From contig PLJL01000004.1 in assembly GCA_003140215.1 (NCBI GenBank), positions 323,062-387,061 on the forward strand: DNA of 64,000 bases, written 5' to 3'. Shown in pieces: positions 47,205 through 58,328 of the stretch. This DNA comes from Vulcanimicrobiota bacterium (lineage in GTDB: Bacteria > Vulcanimicrobiota > Vulcanimicrobiia > Vulcanimicrobiales > Vulcanimicrobiaceae). Under the pieces are notes generated by a model that searched no databases, was not told the origin of the DNA, and saw only the letters and a list, made by a program, of their open reading frames with translations. Position 1 is the stretch's first letter. Every line of letters starts with the position of its first letter. Made by a program: the position numbers and the translations under genes.

Positions 47205-47224
47205 CGCACGCCACTCGGCGTGCG
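47205..47224 (-). terminator. Strong GC hairpin downstream of the 47252-47743 gene
   Basis: CGCACGCC and GGCGTGCG form an eight-base perfect stem with an ACTC loop. It lies about 30 bp beyond the minus-strand stop at 47252, so it may stabilise or end that transcript; no T-run follows on either strand. Confidence 0.45.
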
Positions 47225-47251
47225 GTGCGGGCGGCTCACGAGCGCGAAAGG

Positions 47252-47743
47252 TCAGCGGTTTTGTGCGATGTCCCCGCGGCGGACCAGCTTCGCAAGCCGC
47301 AGTTCTTCGACGAGCCGGCGCGAGCCGTGCGTGTCGTCGGGCACGATGACGAACGTGTACCAGCGCGCCCCGTAGCGCACGTCGATCCCGGTCGAGGAAC
47401 GGACGGCGGCATCGCCGGCGCCGCGCAGCTGCGGCGCCGCTGCAGCGAGTTCGGGCGGCTCGCGGCGCGCGATGACGAACAGCGCCGACGCGCTGCCGCT
47501 TCCGGTCGACACGTAATGGCAGACCGTGTCGCTGGTGGGCGCCAAGCGCATCGGCGTTCCGAGCGTCGCGCCGATCCGGTCTTCGGACAAGATCGAACAA
47601 GCTGCACCGGCGACGATCTTTGTCGCATCGTGGCGCGGCGCGAACGCCAGCAGCGCGCACAACCCGGCGATCGCTGCGACCGCGCCGATCGCGCGGCCTC
47701 GCGAGGACGCCGAGCCGTCGTAGAATTCGTGATATGCAAACAT
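47252..47743 (-). CDS. Hypothetical protein with one membrane segment
   Basis: A 163-residue protein beginning MFAYHEFYDGS. A hydrophobic segment (AIGAVAAIAGLCALLAF, residues ~18-35) is followed by an external domain with two cysteines (VAGAACSIL and TVCHYV), possibly disulfide-linked. The C-terminal half (YGARWYTFVIVPD) looks like an alpha/beta sandwich. No family recognised. ATG 47743 is preferred to an upstream in-frame start that would add basic residues before the helix. Confidence 0.6.
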   Translation of the reverse strand: MFAYHEFYDGSASSRGRAIGAVAAIAGLCALLAFAPRHDATKIVAGAACSILSEDRIGATLGTPMRLAPTSDTVCHYVSTGSGSASALFVIARREPPELAAAAPQLRGAGDAAVRSSTGIDVRYGARWYTFVIVPDDTHGSRRLVEELRLAKLVRRGDIAQNR

Positions 47744-47901
47744 CGTACGCCCACTAAAGCACCGCCGGCGCCGGGTCACATCATACGTTCGTTGAGCGTG
47801 TGACCCAAACGTTCATCAGTTTCGACAACATATACCGTGCGTGCGACCAACGTCGTATCGTTCCGCAATGGGGCCGCGGATTCGGCGGCGAAGCGTGGTG
47901 C

Positions 47902-48534
47902 ATGAAGGTCACGGCGTTCCTCGACGTCCTCTCGCACTGGTGTCTGGCGGCGCAGCCGGCGCTCGACGCGTTGCGTGCCACCCTCGCCCCCGACGTACGG
48001 CTCGACGTGCGGCTCGCGCCCGTCGGTCGCACCGGATTCACTCGCGACCAGGAAGCCTGGTTCTACCGGCGCGGCACCTTGGCGTACGGTCGCGAGCTCG
48101 ACCCGTCGTGGTGCGAGAACGCCGAAACGACGACCTGGCACGCCAACGCCGCGGTCGCCGCCGGCGTTGCATTCGGCGCGAACCCGGTGGTACTCGGGCG
48201 GCGGGTCTCGCGCGCCGCGATGGTCGACGGGCTGTTGCTCGGGCGTGAGAGCGAAGTCGTGCGGTGCGTCGCCAAGTTCACCGGCGTCGAAGAGGACGCG
48301 CTGCAGGACGCGATGCGCGCCGAGACCGTCATCGCCTCGTTGCATGCGGCCAACGCGCGGCTCACCGCGATCGGCTGCGCCGAGCGCCCGAGTTGGGAGC
48401 TGCTCAACGACAACGGCGACCGGGCCGTGCTGCAAGGCGTCTGGCAGGCCGAAGCGATCTTGCCGATGGTGCACGCGCTGCTCGAAGACGAACGCGCGTA
48501 CAAACGGGCCGGAAAACCGCCGGAGCCGGCGTGA
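47902..48534 (+). CDS. DsbA-like (thioredoxin-fold) protein, probably cytoplasmic
   Basis: A 210-residue protein of the DsbA/FrnE/2-hydroxychromene-2-carboxylate isomerase superfamily, from ATG 47902. The N-terminal strand KVTAFLDVLSHWCLAAQP carries a single Cys (WC) where DsbA has CxxC, so oxidase activity is doubtful. The helical insert (AVAAGVAFGANPV, LLLGRESEVVRCVAKFTGV) and C-terminal LPMVHALLEDERAYK fit the superfamily. No signal peptide. Tag follows with a four-base overlap (GTGA), so the pair is one operon; a glutathione-like isomerase or nucleotide-stress role is possible. Confidence 0.75.
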   Translation: MKVTAFLDVLSHWCLAAQPALDALRATLAPDVRLDVRLAPVGRTGFTRDQEAWFYRRGTLAYGRELDPSWCENAETTTWHANAAVAAGVAFGANPVVLGRRVSRAAMVDGLLLGRESEVVRCVAKFTGVEEDALQDAMRAETVIASLHAANARLTAIGCAERPSWELLNDNGDRAVLQGVWQAEAILPMVHALLEDERAYKRAGKPPEPA

Positions 48535-49142
48535 CCGAACGCGTGCGCTGCGCGTGGGCGGGCGGCGATCCGCTCATGGTCGCGTATCACGACGCGGAAT
48601 GGGGCGTGCCGTTGCACGACGACCGCGCGCTGTTCGAGTTCCTCATCCTCGAAGGCGCGCAAGCCGGCTTGTCGTGGTCGACGATTTTACGGCGGCGTGA
48701 CGGGTACCGGCGCGCGTACCGCGGGTTCGATCCGGCGAAGGTCGCCCGTTTCGGCGACCGCGACGTCACCCGGCTGCTCGCCGACGCGACGATCGTTCGC
48801 AACCGGGCCAAGATCGCCGCGTCGATCCGTAACGCGCAGGCGTTTCGCGAGGTCGCGCGCGAGCACGGTTCGTTCGACACCTACCTGTGGGCCTACGTGG
48901 ACGGCGTGCCGATCGTGAACCGGCCGCGCACGTCCGCCGACGTCCCGGCGCGCAGCGAGCTGGCCGACCGGCTCAGCGCCGACTTGCGGCGCCGCGGCTT
49001 CGGCTTCGTCGGGCCGACGATCTGCTACGCGTTTTTGCAGGCCGTGGGCGTCGTGGACGATCATGCCGCAACGTGCTTTCGCGCGCAGCCGGCGCCGAAA
49101 ACGCGCCGCAAGAAGGGAGAGACTCATGCTGCTCGAGGGTGA
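48531..49142 (+). CDS. tag: DNA-3-methyladenine glycosylase I
   Basis: A 203-residue TagI. It excises N3-methyladenine from alkylated DNA. Visible are CAWAGGDPLMVAYHDAEWG, ALFEFLILEGAQAGLSW with the substrate-binding Trp, RNRAKIAASIRNA, and FGFVGPTICYAFLQAVGVVDDH with the C-terminal zinc ligands. The zinc Cys/His set (first Cys near residue 7, and the DDH.. region) looks complete. GTG 48531. Overlaps the DsbA-like gene at its start and the SDR at its end. Confidence 0.92.
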   Translation: MTERVRCAWAGGDPLMVAYHDAEWGVPLHDDRALFEFLILEGAQAGLSWSTILRRRDGYRRAYRGFDPAKVARFGDRDVTRLLADATIVRNRAKIAASIRNAQAFREVAREHGSFDTYLWAYVDGVPIVNRPRTSADVPARSELADRLSADLRRRGFGFVGPTICYAFLQAVGVVDDHAATCFRAQPAPKTRRKKGETHAARG

Positions 49143-49869
49143 CGCGATCGTGCTCGCCGGCGCCACGGGGCGCGTCGGCGGTGCAACGCTGGCGACGCTG
49201 GTGCGCGAAGGCGCCCGCGTGCTGGTGCTGTCGCGCAGCATCGAACGCGCGCAAGCGGCGATCGACGACATCCTCGACGATGCCGAAAGCGCGGCTGCGG
49301 CTCCCTTCGCGGCCGATTTGAACGACGCGGTGCAAAGCGCCGCGGCTGTCGCCGCATGCGTCGAGCGCTTCGGCCGCATCGACGCGATGGTCAGCCTGGC
49401 CGGCGACGGCCGCGTCGCCCGGCTCGCCGAGTCGTCGCTCGACGATCTGCGCGCGAACCTGGCGGCCTTCGTCGAGACCGCCTACAACCTCGCGCTGCCC
49501 GCATTGCGCGCGATGCTCGCGCAATCGTACCGTCCGGGGGCGCGGTCGCGCGGCCGCATCGTCGTCGTTACGGCCGGCTCGTCCAAGCAGCCCGCCCCGG
49601 GCCGCGGGCTCTTCGGCATCGCCAAGGCCGGCGTCAACGTGCTCATGCAGGCCATCGCACGCGAGCACAAGGCCGACGGCATCGTCGCCAACGCCTTGGT
49701 CTTGGGCGGCGTCGCCACCGCGGCGGCGCGCGACTATCTGAGCGCCGAAGATCTGGCCGCCGCCGCGACGCCGCAAGAGGTCGCCGACGCGCTGGCCTTC
49801 CTCGCGAGCGACCGCGGCAGCGGCGTGAACGGCGCGCTCGTCGACCTCAACGCCCGCGAGGTCGACTGA
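49126..49869 (+). CDS. SDR-family protein lacking the catalytic tyrosine
   Basis: A 247-residue SDR from ATG 49126 (AGGGAGAG upstream). The cofactor motif AGATGRVGG is at 11-19 and DLND follows. Ser152/153 are present (TAGSSKQ), but the YxxxK motif reads FGIAK (Phe163, Lys167), so the general-acid Tyr is missing. It may be catalytically dead, use another residue, or bind NAD(P) in a regulatory role. The C-terminus (FLASDRGSGVNGALVDLNARE) resembles a true SDR tail. Coupled to tag by a 17-base overlap. Confidence 0.82.
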   Translation: MLLEGDAIVLAGATGRVGGATLATLVREGARVLVLSRSIERAQAAIDDILDDAESAAAAPFAADLNDAVQSAAAVAACVERFGRIDAMVSLAGDGRVARLAESSLDDLRANLAAFVETAYNLALPALRAMLAQSYRPGARSRGRIVVVTAGSSKQPAPGRGLFGIAKAGVNVLMQAIAREHKADGIVANALVLGGVATAAARDYLSAEDLAAAATPQEVADALAFLASDRGSGVNGALVDLNAREVD

Positions 49870-50006
49870 CGCTCTCCGCGCTTGCCACCCTAGCTAGTAA
49901 GAGGAAGTAAGCCACCGGCGGCCGTAACGAGGCGCCGCGGGAGTAAACGGGTGCGATCGTGCGACGCCTTTGTCGCCGTGGCTGCTCGACCGCGCGGAGA
50001 GACGCC

Positions 50007-50792
50007 ATGGAATCAGCAAAGACCGTCGCGGGCGGGGCGCTGGCGGTACGCAAAGTGCAGGGCTACGGCTGGGTCGGCGACCTGCCCGACGCGCGCGATA
50101 CGTTGTTCTCGGCCGGGTTCGAGGTCATGACGAACCTGCCGACGAGCGTGGACTTGCGCGGGAAGATGCCGCCGGTCTACGACCAGGGGCAGCTCGGAAG
50201 CTGCACCGCGAACGCGATCGCTGCGGCCATCGAGTACGACCTCGTCACGCCGTTCGTGCCCTCGCGCCTGTTCATCTACTACAACGAGCGCTTCATCGAG
50301 GGCACCGTCGACAGCGACAGCGGCGCTCGGATTCGCGACGGTATCAAGTCGGTCGGGACGCAGGGCGCCTGCCCGGAGGCCGATTGGCAGTACGACATCA
50401 CGAAGTTCGCGCAGAAGCCGCCGCCCCCGGCATACGCCGACGCGCTCAAGACACGCGCGGTCCGCTACTACAGCGTCGTGCAAGACATCGCTCAGATGAA
50501 GAGCTGCCTGGCCCAGAAATTCCCGTTCGTCTTCGGCTTCACCGTGTACTCGTATTTCGAGAGCCCGGAGATGGCAAACACCGGCATCCTCATCATGCCG
50601 ACCGGAACCCAGCAGGCCGTCGGCGGTCATGCGGTGCTGGCGGTCGGCTACGACGACAGCGAGCAAACGATCCTGGTGCGCAACTCCTGGGGCGACGCCT
50701 GGGGCATGTCGGGCTACTTCAAGATGCCCTACGCCTACATTACGTCCGCCAGCCTCGCCTCCGACTTCTGGACGATCCGGCAAGCAACCTGA
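50007..50792 (+). CDS. Papain-like C1A cysteine protease without signal or pro-domain
   Basis: A 261-residue protein. Catalytic elements of peptidase family C1A are clear: QGQLGSCTANA (Gln and Cys), GGHAVLAVGYD (His) and RNSWGDAWG (Asn). There is no signal peptide and no I29 pro-region; only a 60-residue N-terminal part with GWVGDLPDARDTLF precedes the mature start (SVDLRGKMPP). Cytoplasmic, unprocessed papain-like enzymes occur in bacteria and viruses but their substrates are mostly unknown. GAGAG precedes ATG 50007. Confidence 0.87.
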   Translation: MESAKTVAGGALAVRKVQGYGWVGDLPDARDTLFSAGFEVMTNLPTSVDLRGKMPPVYDQGQLGSCTANAIAAAIEYDLVTPFVPSRLFIYYNERFIEGTVDSDSGARIRDGIKSVGTQGACPEADWQYDITKFAQKPPPPAYADALKTRAVRYYSVVQDIAQMKSCLAQKFPFVFGFTVYSYFESPEMANTGILIMPTGTQQAVGGHAVLAVGYDDSEQTILVRNSWGDAWGMSGYFKMPYAYITSASLASDFWTIRQAT

Positions 50793-50801
50793 GGCGCCGC
50801 C

Positions 50802-50845
50802 GCGCCGTTCGCGAGCCTGCTCGGCCACAGGCGCGCGAACGGCGC
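50802..50845 (+). terminator. 12-bp perfect hairpin between protease and amidohydrolase
   Basis: GCGCCGTTCGCG and CGCGAACGGCGC are exact inverted copies of 12 bases separated by 20 bases, 10 bp after the protease stop and 17 bp before the next ATG. There is no T-run. It may end or attenuate transcription, or form a structure regulating the amidohydrolase. Confidence 0.45.
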
Positions 50846-50862
50846 AAGGCGTAGCCAACCCC

Positions 50863-52236
50863 ATGCAGCACGATCGTCGTTCGCCGGCTTGCCGCTGTCC
50901 GCACGGGCGGTTCGATTCCACCGCGTTCGCCCGCGCGAGCGCGCTGCTCGAGCGCCGCGCCTTCCTCGGCGGTCTGGGCGCCGCGTTGGGCGCGGTGGTG
51001 TGGCCGCACGCCGCCCGCGCCGCCGACGGCGTGACGCTGCTGCGCTCGGCGCGGCTCTTCGACGGTACGGCGATGCGCGCACCGGGCGTGCTGGTGCTGC
51101 GCGGCGACCGCATCGTCTCGTTCAACGCGGGCGACGCCGGCAGCGACGCGAAGGTCTTCGATCTCGGCGACGCGACGCTGATGCCCGGGCTGATCGACAC
51201 GCACACGCACGTCGCGAACTCCGCCGTCGTCTCGGCCTACCTCATCCGCGACCGCAGCGCTGACTCGGTCGCCGAGGCGGCGATCGGTTCGATTCGCAAC
51301 GCGCAGGCGATGCTGGCCAACGGTTTCACGACGATCCGCGACGTCGGCGGTGGCGACGGTATCGATCTGGCCATGCGCAACGCGATCGCGCGTGGCGTCG
51401 TGACCGGTCCGCGCATGTTGGCCGCGGGCCCCTCGCTGTCGATCACCGGCGGCCACGGCGACGCGAACGATCTCCCGGCATTCGTCCACGTCGACCGCGA
51501 GATCGAGTCGGGTGTGTCGTTCGGCCCGTACGGTTTCCGGCAGAAGGTGCGCGAACACGTCAAGCGTCACGTCGACCTGATCAAGATCACGGCGACCGGT
51601 GGCGTCCTCTCGTACGGCGACGCGTTCGACGTGCCACAGTTCAACCTCGACGAGATCCAAGCCGTCGTCGACGAGGCGACGAAGTTCGGGTTGCACGTTG
51701 CGGCGCACTGTCACGGCGACAAGGGGATCCGGGTCGCCGTCGACGGCGGCGTCCGCTCGATCGAGCATGGCACCGGCGTCGGTGACGCAACCTTGCGCGC
51801 GATGCGCGAGCGCGGTACCGCGCTGGTGCCGACGATCTGGGCTCTCGACTCGATCTTGCAGCCCGGCAATCCCAACAAGATCCAGCCCAGCGGCCTGGAG
51901 AAAGCGCACCAAGCCGCACAGCTGCGCAATACGGGGATGCAGCGCGCGCTCGCCGCCGGAGCGAAGATCGTCTACGGCACCGACGCCGGCGTCTTTCCGC
52001 ACGCCGAGAACGCCAAAGATTTCTCGCTGCTGCAATCGATGGGGATGCGCCCGCTCGATCTGATGCGCTCCGCCACCGCGCTCGCCGCCGACTTGATCGG
52101 CACGACCGACCGCGGCCGGCTCGCTCCCGGACTGCTCGCCGACGTGGTGGCGTTCGCGGGCGACCCCAGCACGAACGCCGGACTGCTCGAGAAACGGCCG
52201 TCGCTGGTCGTGCTCGGCGGCAAGAAGGTCGGCTAG
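50863..52236 (+). CDS. Tat-exported amidohydrolase (prolidase-like)
   Basis: A 457-residue amidohydrolase-superfamily enzyme. Metal and catalytic elements: DTHTHVANS, the carbamylated-Lys region VDLIKITATGGV, AAHCHGDKG, SIEHGTGV and YGTDAGVF. The C-terminus (GRLAPGLLADVVAFAGDP) is the usual small beta-domain. Relatives hydrolyse Xaa-Pro, N-acyl amino acids or imides; substrate unknown. A Tat signal is present (LERRAFLGGLGAALGAVVWPHAARA), preceded by about 25 extra residues containing CRCPHG; a later start is possible. Its 3' end overlaps the convergent regulator by four bases. Confidence 0.85.
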   Translation: MQHDRRSPACRCPHGRFDSTAFARASALLERRAFLGGLGAALGAVVWPHAARAADGVTLLRSARLFDGTAMRAPGVLVLRGDRIVSFNAGDAGSDAKVFDLGDATLMPGLIDTHTHVANSAVVSAYLIRDRSADSVAEAAIGSIRNAQAMLANGFTTIRDVGGGDGIDLAMRNAIARGVVTGPRMLAAGPSLSITGGHGDANDLPAFVHVDREIESGVSFGPYGFRQKVREHVKRHVDLIKITATGGVLSYGDAFDVPQFNLDEIQAVVDEATKFGLHVAAHCHGDKGIRVAVDGGVRSIEHGTGVGDATLRAMRERGTALVPTIWALDSILQPGNPNKIQPSGLEKAHQAAQLRNTGMQRALAAGAKIVYGTDAGVFPHAENAKDFSLLQSMGMRPLDLMRSATALAADLIGTTDRGRLAPGLLADVVAFAGDPSTNAGLLEKRPSLVVLGGKKVG

Positions 52237-55115
52237 GAGACCGCGCCCACCAGCTGGGCGAGCGCCGCGGAGGGCTCGCACTGCAGCTCCGCGGTGAGCA
52301 CGTCGCGGTACTGCCGAAAGTGGCGCAACGCGGCGGCCCGGTCGCCGCCGGCGAGGTAGGCCCGGATCGCGATCTCGCGCGCCGGTTCGTCGCACGGATC
52401 GTACGCGATCATCTCGTGGCACAGCGCCAGCGCCTCTTGCGTGTCGCCCCGTTCGAGCGCGAGCTCGGCGAGCGTCTGGGCGATCTCACAGCGCAGCTCG
52501 CGCAGCCTGCGCTCGGTTTGATCGAACCACTCCCACGCCTCCAGCCGGGCCGGCCGCGCGGCGCGAACGCGCCCGTACAGCTCGCGCAGTTGCGGGGCGT
52601 GCTCGTCGCCGGGCGACCCGTCGCCGCGCAGCGCGCCGAGCGCGCGTTCGATCTCCCACAGGTCGACGCGCGCACCGCTGCCCAGGCGATAGCCGTCGGG
52701 CGTACGCACCACCACGGCGTCGCCGCCGCCCAGCCGCGCTTTGAGGCGGTGCAGACAAACGTGGAATGCGTTGCGAGCCGCGCTCTCGCCGAGGTCGGGC
52801 CAGAGCTGGTCGGTGAGCCGGCCGCGCGCGACCGCCTCGGGCCGAATCGCGATCGCGGTCAACAGCGCGTGCTCGCGCTCGGCCAGGTTGACCGGCTCGC
52901 CGTCGTGCAGGACGCGGCCGCTCACCAGCTCGACGATCACGCCGCCGCGCGCCGGCGTACCGCCGGCGGTGCGATAGCGGCCCAGAAACGGCGCCAGGAA
53001 CGCGGCGTCGCCGCCGTGCGCGAGAGCGCCGACCGCCGCGTGGAGCGGTTCCGCGTCGATGCGTTGCGCGAGCGTCGCGGCGTGGGCGTACAGCTCGCCG
53101 CGGCGGGCCGGGTCGAGCTCGGCGAGCGCCAGGGCGGCGAGCACGCCGGTGAACGGACCCTGCCGGTCCTGGGCCAGCCGAACTGCGTTTGCGGCGTCGC
53201 GTTGCGCCGCCGCAGCGTCGCCCGCGGCGACGGAGTTCGCGGCGGCGACGAGGTACGCGCGGGCGACCCATTCGGGATGGTCGTGGCGCTTCGGCTCCGC
53301 GAGCCGGCCGCGCGCGGCGGCGGCGAAGAACGCGAAGCCGCGCACGCCGTCGCGTTCGACCGCGGTCTCGAGCACCGCGGCGTGCCGTCCGAAAGCGGCG
53401 CCGTCACCGGCGAGCCACGCGCCGAACGCCCCTTCGGCTTCGTAGAACGCGATGAAGTTGCGCAGGCCCGCGCCGTAGGCGATTTCGAGCGCCCGCGCGA
53501 TGCGCTCGCGCTCGGTGTCGCGCTCGCCGCGCACGCGCGCGAGCTCGGCGCCTTGCGTCAACAGCGCGCCCGCGGCGGCGAGCGGCGTGCTCTCGATGAA
53601 CGGCCAAGCCGCCTCGAGGTCCCGTTCCGCGGCGCCGGTCTGGCCCAGCGGCGCGCCGGCCAGGGCGCGCAAGTACAGCAGCCAGCCGTGCAGCGGCGTT
53701 TGCGGCACCTCCGGTGCGGCGATCGCCGCGCGCAGCTCTTCCACCACGCCGAGCGCCGCTTCGAATTCGCCGGCATACGCGAGCACCAGCGCGCGAAAAA
53801 CCGACACGAAGGCGCGCTGTTCGCCGCCCGGTCCGTCCGGCACGCGCGCCCCGACATCGGCCGCCTCGTCGAGCAGCGAGCGCGCGTCGACGGTGAACGT
53901 TCGCACGAGCGCGGTCGTCGACCAGAGCCGCGGGTGGCGCCGCACCACCTCGCCGTCGAGCGATGCCAACAACCGCGCGACGGCGATCGGCGGCGTCGCC
54001 TCGTTGCGGGCCTCGATGCGCTCGAGTGCGGCCGCGGCGGCGTCCTGATCGCCGGCGGCAAAATCGATCTCGGCGACGCGTTGCCATTCGCCCGCCGTTG
54101 CATAGGCGGCTACGGTGCGCGCGAGCAGACCGGCGATGCGCGCCGGATGGCGTTCGGCCAGCGCCGCCGCGAGCAGCGGGTGCACGGTGTAGACACCGTC
54201 GTGTTGGGCGAGAAACGGCGACCCTGCAGCGAAGCGCTCGAAGGTCGCCAGCGCGGCGTCGCTGCCCAGGGCGAGCCGCAGGTCGCGTTCGAGGGCCTGC
54301 GGGATCGCGGCGGCGGCCAGCAGCCCGTCGAGCGTCGCCGGCGCCGCCTCCGCCAAGACCTGATCGGCGAGGTACTCGTGCAGATCTTCGTACGCGACGT
54401 CGTCGAGCGCGTCGAGCAGCGCTTCGAGCCGGCCTTCGTGCGCGAAGCGCACCAACAGGAGAACCGCGATCGGCCAGCCGCCGGAGAGCTCGGCGACGCG
54501 CTCGACGAGCGTGCTGCTCGCACCGGTGCCTGCGAAGAGCGCGCGAATCTCGTCGCGCCCGAAGGCCAGCTCCGCGGCCCGCAGCGTCAGGATGCGGTGC
54601 GGCGGCGCGAAGCGCGAGAGGTGCATGCGCAGCGGCTCGCGCGAGCACAGCACGATGCGGCGGCTCTCCGGGCGCACCGCGAGCAAGGCGGCGAGAAAAC
54701 CGCGGGCGCCCCGGTCGGCGAGCGCGTCTTCGGCGTTCTCGACCACGAAGGCGGTCGCTGCCGCCTCCTCGCGCCAGGCCGCCAGAGCGACTGCCAGGCG
54801 CTCGCCGACCCCGGCCTGCTCGTCGCCCAGCAGCGTCTCGCGCCGCGACAGTACCGCGCTCTCGCGCGGTGCCGCCGCCGCCAGGGCGGCCACGACGCGC
54901 CGGGCCAGATCCAGCTCGGAGGCGACCCCGCGGCAATCGCACAGCGCGACCGCGGACAGCCCCGCGACGAGCTGCCGGGCCAGGGTCGACTTGCCGAACC
55001 CGGCCGGCGCGACGAGCACCACGATTGCGGGCCCGGCGGCCCGAACCCGGTCCAGCAGCGCGGCGCGCGGGAGACCGTCCGCGCTGGGGCGGGGCGATGA
55101 AGCGGTCGTGTCCAT
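52233..55115 (-). CDS. Large SARP/BTAD-type regulator with N-terminal STAND-like ATPase
   Basis: A 960-residue protein. The N-terminal ATPase opens with Walker A (VAPAGFGKSTLARQL), followed by Walker B/sensor-type segments (TAFVVENAED, RIVLCSREPL), the MalT/LuxR-family arrangement. A long helical TPR-like middle follows, then a winged helix (REHALLTAIAIRPEAVARGRLTDQLWPDLGE...NAFHVCLHRLKARLG) and a BTAD domain (RLRELRCEIAQTLAELALERGDTQEALALC...). BTAD/SARP proteins activate neighbouring or secondary-metabolite genes. It is divergent from hsp20-lon. ATG 55115 has no obvious ribosome site. Confidence 0.88.
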   Translation of the reverse strand: MDTTASSPRPSADGLPRAALLDRVRAAGPAIVVLVAPAGFGKSTLARQLVAGLSAVALCDCRGVASELDLARRVVAALAAAAPRESAVLSRRETLLGDEQAGVGERLAVALAAWREEAAATAFVVENAEDALADRGARGFLAALLAVRPESRRIVLCSREPLRMHLSRFAPPHRILTLRAAELAFGRDEIRALFAGTGASSTLVERVAELSGGWPIAVLLLVRFAHEGRLEALLDALDDVAYEDLHEYLADQVLAEAAPATLDGLLAAAAIPQALERDLRLALGSDAALATFERFAAGSPFLAQHDGVYTVHPLLAAALAERHPARIAGLLARTVAAYATAGEWQRVAEIDFAAGDQDAAAAALERIEARNEATPPIAVARLLASLDGEVVRRHPRLWSTTALVRTFTVDARSLLDEAADVGARVPDGPGGEQRAFVSVFRALVLAYAGEFEAALGVVEELRAAIAAPEVPQTPLHGWLLYLRALAGAPLGQTGAAERDLEAAWPFIESTPLAAAGALLTQGAELARVRGERDTERERIARALEIAYGAGLRNFIAFYEAEGAFGAWLAGDGAAFGRHAAVLETAVERDGVRGFAFFAAAARGRLAEPKRHDHPEWVARAYLVAAANSVAAGDAAAAQRDAANAVRLAQDRQGPFTGVLAALALAELDPARRGELYAHAATLAQRIDAEPLHAAVGALAHGGDAAFLAPFLGRYRTAGGTPARGGVIVELVSGRVLHDGEPVNLAEREHALLTAIAIRPEAVARGRLTDQLWPDLGESAARNAFHVCLHRLKARLGGGDAVVVRTPDGYRLGSGARVDLWEIERALGALRGDGSPGDEHAPQLRELYGRVRAARPARLEAWEWFDQTERRLRELRCEIAQTLAELALERGDTQEALALCHEMIAYDPCDEPAREIAIRAYLAGGDRAAALRHFRQYRDVLTAELQCEPSAALAQLVGAVS

Positions 55116-55359
55116 CCTGCTCGTAAGCCAATGCCCGGTAGTGAGGCCCCAGACTTTCGTCGTCCGCCGGCCGCTCCCCCGGACCGCGGCGCCTCCCGTG
55201 TGCTTGCTACATTAACGCCGTATTACTTTACACACGCGCCTGTGGAGTCTGTGGATTCGACGCCGGCATGGGGCCCGCGCAGACGGAGGTCGCCGCGGCC
55301 GATGGGAAAGGTGGGAGCAGGCGAGTTAGCCCGCGGCCCGGGCGCTGGAACCCGGCGCG

Positions 55360-55386
55360 TTGGCAGTGTGTTGACGGGAGTGCTAA
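55360..55386 (+). promoter_or_regulatory. CIRCE-like operator upstream of hsp20-lon
   Basis: TTGGCAGTG, nine bases, then GAGTGCTAA. The right arm is a perfect CIRCE half-site (9/9), the left matches 6 of 9, and the spacer is exactly nine. It lies 38 bp before GTG 55425. An overlapping TTGACG could be a -35, but no good -10 follows. HrcA control of hsp20-lon is an inference. The rest of the 310-bp gap back to 55115 holds an AT-richer patch near 55204-55235 likely to contain promoters. Confidence 0.6.
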
Positions 55387-55424
55387 GGCGCTTCGCGCCA
55401 AGAGAACGGAAAGGAACCCGTCGC

Positions 55425-55846
55425 GTGCGGAACCACGACGAGATACTGGAGTTCGAGCGGTTGTTCGCACCCCGCGGTGCGCACGGGCGTTTCGAGCCCA
55501 ATGCGGACGTGCACCTCGATGAGAGTGCGCGCGCCGTCGTCGTGCACGTCGAGCTGGCCGGCGCGAACGCCGATTCGCTGCAAGTCGTCGTCGACGACGA
55601 GTGTCTGGTCATCGCCGGCATCCGCGCTCGTGGCGACCTCTCGCGCGATGCGTCACTGCTGCGCAAAGAGATCCAGTACGGCGAGTTCCTCAAGCAGATC
55701 CGCCTCCCCGCGCCCGTCCTCGGCGACGGCGCGACGGCGGTCTACCGCGACGGCATCTTGACGATCCGTCTTCCGCTCGCGCAAACGAAGAAGTACCCGA
55801 TCGTGCGGACCGAGATCCGCATGACGGTAAGAAGGACCCCCGTTTA

Positions 55847-55847
<1 letters not shown>
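55425..55847 (+). CDS. hsp20: Hsp20/alpha-crystallin small heat-shock protein
   Basis: A 140-residue holdase. The alpha-crystallin domain is clear (PNADVHLDESARAVVVHVELAGANADSLQVVVDD, then YGEFLKQIRLP, DGILTIRLPL). A short N-terminal arm (NHDEILEFERLFAPRGAHG) precedes it, and the C-terminus has KKYPIVRTEI in place of the IxI motif. GTG 55425 is used because GGAAAGGAAC lies about nine bases upstream; longer frames upstream overlap the CIRCE-like site. Its stop overlaps the lon ATG (TAATG). Confidence 0.9.
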
Positions 55848-58307
<2,460 letters not shown>

Positions 58308-58309
<2 letters not shown>

Positions 58310-58323
58310 CCGGTAGGCCGGTC
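58308..58323. terminator. Small hairpin between lon and convergent gene
   Basis: GACCGG and CCGGTC form a six-base perfect stem around TAGG, overlapping the lon stop codon and ending 6 bp before the convergent gene's stop at 58329. No T-run; may be a weak bidirectional terminator. Confidence 0.35.
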
Positions 58324-58328
58324 GGGCT

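Noticed and set aside
52320..55100. A 926-codon open frame antisense to the BTAD regulator, and similar long opposite frames over groEL, the IlvD/Edd gene and pobA
   Set aside because: High GC third positions make the complementary strand open by chance. Their translations are Arg/Ala-rich, have no recognisable motifs and lie opposite genes with clear families.
55371..55399. TTGACG as a sigma70 -35 for hsp20
   Set aside because: No acceptable -10 lies at 16-18 bases; the site overlaps the CIRCE-like spacer instead.
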